A program made the translations under genes and the position numbers. The notes below the pieces were generated by a model. The model was not told the origin of the DNA and made no database searches. It worked only from the letters and a program-made list of their open reading frames with translations. Shown here piece by piece: positions 11,082 to 12,340 of a DNA stretch of 12,340 nucleotides; position 1 is the stretch's first letter; every line of letters starts with the position of its first letter. Origin of the DNA: Eimeria necatrix (Eukaryota > Apicomplexa > Conoidasida > Eucoccidiorida > Eimeriidae); NCBI RefSeq assembly GCF_000499385.1, contig NW_013651858.1, positions 1 to 12,340 of the forward strand, read 5' to 3'.

Positions 11082-12340
11082 GCGGCGGCAGCAGCAGCGG
11101 CGACGGCGGAGGCGTGATAGCTGCGAAGGCGGGCGGCAGCAGCGGCGAACGACGCGCAGCAGCAGCTAATATCGCGCAGCAGCAGCTAATGAACAGCAGC
11201 AGCAGCAGCAAACTACGCGCAGCAGCAGCTAATAAACAGTAGCAGCAGCAGCAGCAAGCTGCGCGCTGCTGCAGCGCGGCGGCAGCAGCAGCAAACACTG
11301 CGCAGCAGCAGCAAACGCTGCGCAGCAGCAAAACACGCTGCGCAGCAGCAGCAAACGCTGCACAACAGCAAAAAACGCTGCGCAGCAGCAAAACACGCTG
11401 CGCAGCAGCAAAAAACGCTGCGCAGCAGCAGCAAACCTGCGCAGCAGCGCAGCAGCAGCAGCAGCAGCAGCAGCAGCACCTTTGTGGGGGGGTCCAGAAG
11501 GTCCTTTTTGGAAACTTTTCCAATAAGTCCAGTCTTGATTGGAATGACTAATGGCAGCTTTATTGGCTGTCCTGGAGTTGGAGGAGTTCTTTGCCGCAGC
11601 CGCAAAAAGAACTTTTTGCTGCTGGCGTCGTAGCGCTGCTCCAAAACCTCCACTTCAGGGGTTCCCGCCTACCCACAAACCCTAAACCCTAAACCCTAAA
11701 CCCTAAACCCTAAACCCTGGGTTTTGCGTGCTGGCGGCGCGAGCGCAGGCAGCGCTGCCGCGGAAAAGGCCCCGTCGAAGGGCCGTTCAACACCCCCTCC
11801 CGCCCCGAAAACCCTAAACCCTAAACCCTAAACCCTAAACCCTAAACCCTACCTGGGAGTACCAGCGCTCGAACTGGGTGAAATCTTTGCCGTTTGCATC
11901 CGCCATTGCTTTTCTAAAATCATCACAAGTCACTGCTTCTCCGTCATGTCTTTTGAAGTATAAATCCATTCCTTTTCGGAAACCCTCGCGGCCCAGCAGC
12001 GTGTGGTACCTGCGCCAAACCCTAAACCCTAAACCCTAAACCCTAGACCCGCGCCCCAAACCCCCACGGCTCCTGCTAGTCCTGCTGCCTCCCCGTTGAG
12101 GGTTTAGAGTTTCCGAGGGTTTCAGGCCTTGCAAGCCTGAGGATTGGCGAAGCTAGGGTTTAGGGTTTGTGGCCGCCACTAGGGCTTGGACCTTGCAATC
12201 CCTAGGGTTTAGGACTCAGGCACTCAGTAATTCTGTTCCCCATGGGGACTCTGGTGGGCTTAGGGTTTATGGTTTAGGGTTTAGGGTTTAGGGTTTACAT
12301 GCGGACGACTTCCGCGCCCTTTTCGTAGACTGTGAGAGTG
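9121..12340 (-). CDS. M1-family aminopeptidase N, C-terminal half (multi-exon, 5' partial)
   Basis: Join on the complement of 12340-12299, 12009-11853, 11668-11480, 11034-10645, 10431-9999, 9769-9552 and 9333-9121 (TAG stop); about 546 residues. Order follows E. coli PepN and Plasmodium PfA-M1: [62 protein letters not shown] (beta-sandwich domain III), FSAPVKVK, then the helical C-terminal domain with [20 protein letters not shown] and a RYDLQRQ ending. The enzyme is a zinc metallopeptidase that trims N-terminal residues from peptides; the C-terminal domain shapes access to the active site. The GAMEN and HEXXH catalytic region lies right of the window, so activity cannot be judged. Poly-Ser, poly-Gly and poly-Ala inserts fall in loop positions. 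It is convergent with the SMC6-like gene. Confidence 0.93.
9334..9551 (-). repeat. Aminopeptidase intron of mixed CTG and GGT repeats
   Basis: On the + strand CAG runs alternate with CAC runs (about 9412-9433 and 9478-9500), so the sense strand of the gene reads CTG and GGT. Blocks of (CAC)n followed by (CAG)n occur at least twice, suggesting block duplication. Splice sites are CAG|GTCTCC and GCGCAG|GTGG. Confidence 0.8.
9552..9769 (-). CDS. Aminopeptidase N exon: C-terminal domain with VDKWF and NPNRLR motifs
   Basis: The acceptor GCGCGCAG precedes 9769; two bases complete Gly, then [18 protein letters not shown] and [32 protein letters not shown]. In PepN the same blocks read VMDKWF...LQ and FTMSNPNRIRSLIGAF, so identity is unambiguous. 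The donor CAG|GTCTCC begins at 9551. Confidence 0.96.
9770..9998 (-). repeat. Aminopeptidase intron with 33-bp higher-order CAG repeat
   Basis: On the + strand a (CTG)n run lies at 9787-9830. After a GC-rich spacer, three units of exactly 33 bases begin GGCACAACAG at 9888, 9921 and 9954, each filled with CAG. The donor lies at 9998 and the acceptor at 9770-9771. Both triplet orientations are present in this intron. Confidence 0.8.
9999..10431 (-). CDS. Aminopeptidase N exon: helical C-terminal domain
   Basis: The acceptor CTGCTGCAG precedes 10431, and the donor AAAG|GTACCC begins at 9998. The peptide reads [40 protein letters not shown], a poly-Ala/Glu insert, then [20 protein letters not shown] and a [15 protein letters not shown] helix. 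These follow PepN (LPS..E.....IDP, RTLRNACLRFLA, NMTDALAALS) in order. It ends one base into a Gly codon (phase 1). Confidence 0.94.
10432..10644 (-). repeat. Aminopeptidase intron with CTG tracts at both ends
   Basis: The sense strand has CTG (and CTGTTG) next to the donor at 10644 and CTG next to the acceptor at 10432-10433, separated by about 100 bases of unique GC-rich sequence (about 10466-10545). Confidence 0.75.
10645..11034 (-). CDS. Aminopeptidase N exon: domain III/IV boundary with poly-Ser/Gly insert
   Basis: The acceptor CTGCAG precedes 11034, and the donor AAG|GTCAAA begins at 10644; 130 codons, phase 0. Sequence features are [30 protein letters not shown], then the [13 protein letters not shown] helix that matches PepN 'DFSRWDAAQSLLA'. 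A CAG run read as AGC gives about 18 Ser, then GGC gives a Gly run, placed exactly in the loop before [12 protein letters not shown]. The frame passes cleanly through, so this is read as a coding insert and not an intron. Confidence 0.9.
11035..11479 (-). repeat. Aminopeptidase intron with CTG tracts and a TGCTGCGCAGCG-type minisatellite
   Basis: On the + strand, CAG runs abut both exons. In between, about 11150-11240 has three copies of CGCGCAGCAGCAGCTAAT-like sequence, and about 11280-11450 has about eight units of 17-20 bases (CGCTGCGCAGCAGCAAAACA). Long open frames across this region read as Ala/Cys/Leu repeats and are not genes. Confidence 0.8.
11480..11668 (-). CDS. Aminopeptidase N exon: beta-sandwich domain III
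   Basis: The acceptor GTGGGTAG directly follows a TTTAGGG array; the donor AAG|GTGCTG lies at 11479. The 63 codons, phase 0, read [20 protein letters not shown], then [20 protein letters not shown] and [10 protein letters not shown]. The PTPGQ...K.PL.IPI wording is characteristic of PepN-type M1 enzymes. Confidence 0.95.
11669..11852 (-). repeat. Aminopeptidase intron with telomere-like arrays at both ends, same orientation
   Basis: On the sense (-) strand TTTAGGG arrays follow the donor GTAGGG (+ strand 11811-11850) and precede the acceptor GTGGGTAG (+ strand 11677-11718). The two arrays are direct repeats, unlike those of the introns at 3386-3589 and 12010-12298. The centre is GC-rich unique sequence. 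Confidence 0.88.
11853..12009 (-). CDS. Aminopeptidase N exon: start of beta-sandwich domain
   Basis: The acceptor GGCGCAG precedes 12009, and the donor CAG|GTAGGG begins at 11852. It encodes [40 protein letters not shown] and [12 protein letters not shown], one of the best conserved stretches of M1 PepN-type enzymes. The exon is 157 bases: one base plus 52 codons. Confidence 0.95.
12010..12298 (-). repeat. Aminopeptidase intron bounded by inverted telomere-like arrays
   Basis: On the sense strand the donor GTAAACCC opens an AAACCCT array (+ strand 12258-12297), and TTTAGGG units (+ strand 12016-12046) precede the acceptor GGCGCAG. The arms are complementary. The central part has scattered single TTTAGGG units and a near-palindrome around CAGGCCTTGCAAGCCTG (12122-12138). 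Confidence 0.87.
12299..12340 (-). CDS. Aminopeptidase N exon (partial at window edge)
   Basis: The complement reads [14 protein letters not shown], nearly identical to the PepN segment that follows the catalytic domain. It ends in CGC AT, and the donor GTAAACCC begins at 12298 within a telomere-like array. The next exon supplies the G of the Met codon (phase 2). The exon runs off the right edge. Confidence 0.9.

Noticed and set aside
9565..11523. A single 652-codon uninterrupted - strand gene
   Set aside because: The frame is open through introns only because CTG repeats lack stops; Leu/Cys blocks interrupt the PepN alignment exactly at splice sites, and the exons after 9999 need a phase change.

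Overview
The window looks like chromosomal DNA from an Eimeria species, most likely one of the chicken coccidia. Three things point there. Dense CAG/CTG triplet runs fill both exons and introns. Blocks of the telomere-like heptamer AAACCCT/TTTAGGG lie inside the chromosome. Two recognisable eukaryotic genes are broken into short exons by repeat-stuffed introns. I recall this style from published Eimeria genomes ('feature-rich' segments with homopolymeric amino-acid repeats); the species itself is inferred. Almost all long open frames are triplet-repeat artefacts (poly-Leu, poly-Ala, poly-Cys, poly-Ser). The real genes were found by protein-family similarity combined with splice sites and reading-phase bookkeeping.

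Left and centre (66 to about 7378, perhaps 8086), + strand: the C-terminal two thirds or more of an SMC6-like protein, split into about 12 exons. In order these encode the end of the ascending coiled coil, the SMC hinge (itself split by an intron), the descending coiled coil, and the C-terminal ATPase lobe with an ABC signature (LSGGEKS) and an SMC6-type Walker B (DEVDVFMD). The N-terminal Walker A lobe lies upstream of the window. Introns carry (CTG)n, GCTA tetranucleotide tracts, an 11-bp minisatellite, AT-rich and T-rich blocks, a GGGGGCCCC palindromic island, and telomere-like arrays in both orientations.

Middle (8087-9120): intergenic space between two convergent genes. It holds GCTA/CTAG arrays, a long near-perfect inverted repeat (8091-8242) and a short AAACCCT array. 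One stop codon certainly, and the other probably, falls at the edge of a GCTA tract.

Right (12340 down to 9121), - strand: the C-terminal half of an M1-family aminopeptidase N (PepN / PfA-M1 type) in seven exons, from just after the catalytic domain to the natural stop codon. Every splice junction keeps phase and the assembled protein follows E. coli PepN closely. The zinc-binding HEXXH region lies beyond the right edge.

The two genes are functionally unrelated (nuclear genome maintenance versus peptide catabolism). What unites the window is the way repeats interact with gene structure: CTG runs on the sense strand of introns against CAG runs in exons, telomere-like arrays that begin at the splice donor, and two introns (one per gene) whose ends carry complementary telomere-like arms. 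No rRNA, tRNA, CRISPR array, transposase, bacterial-type operon or viral gene was seen.
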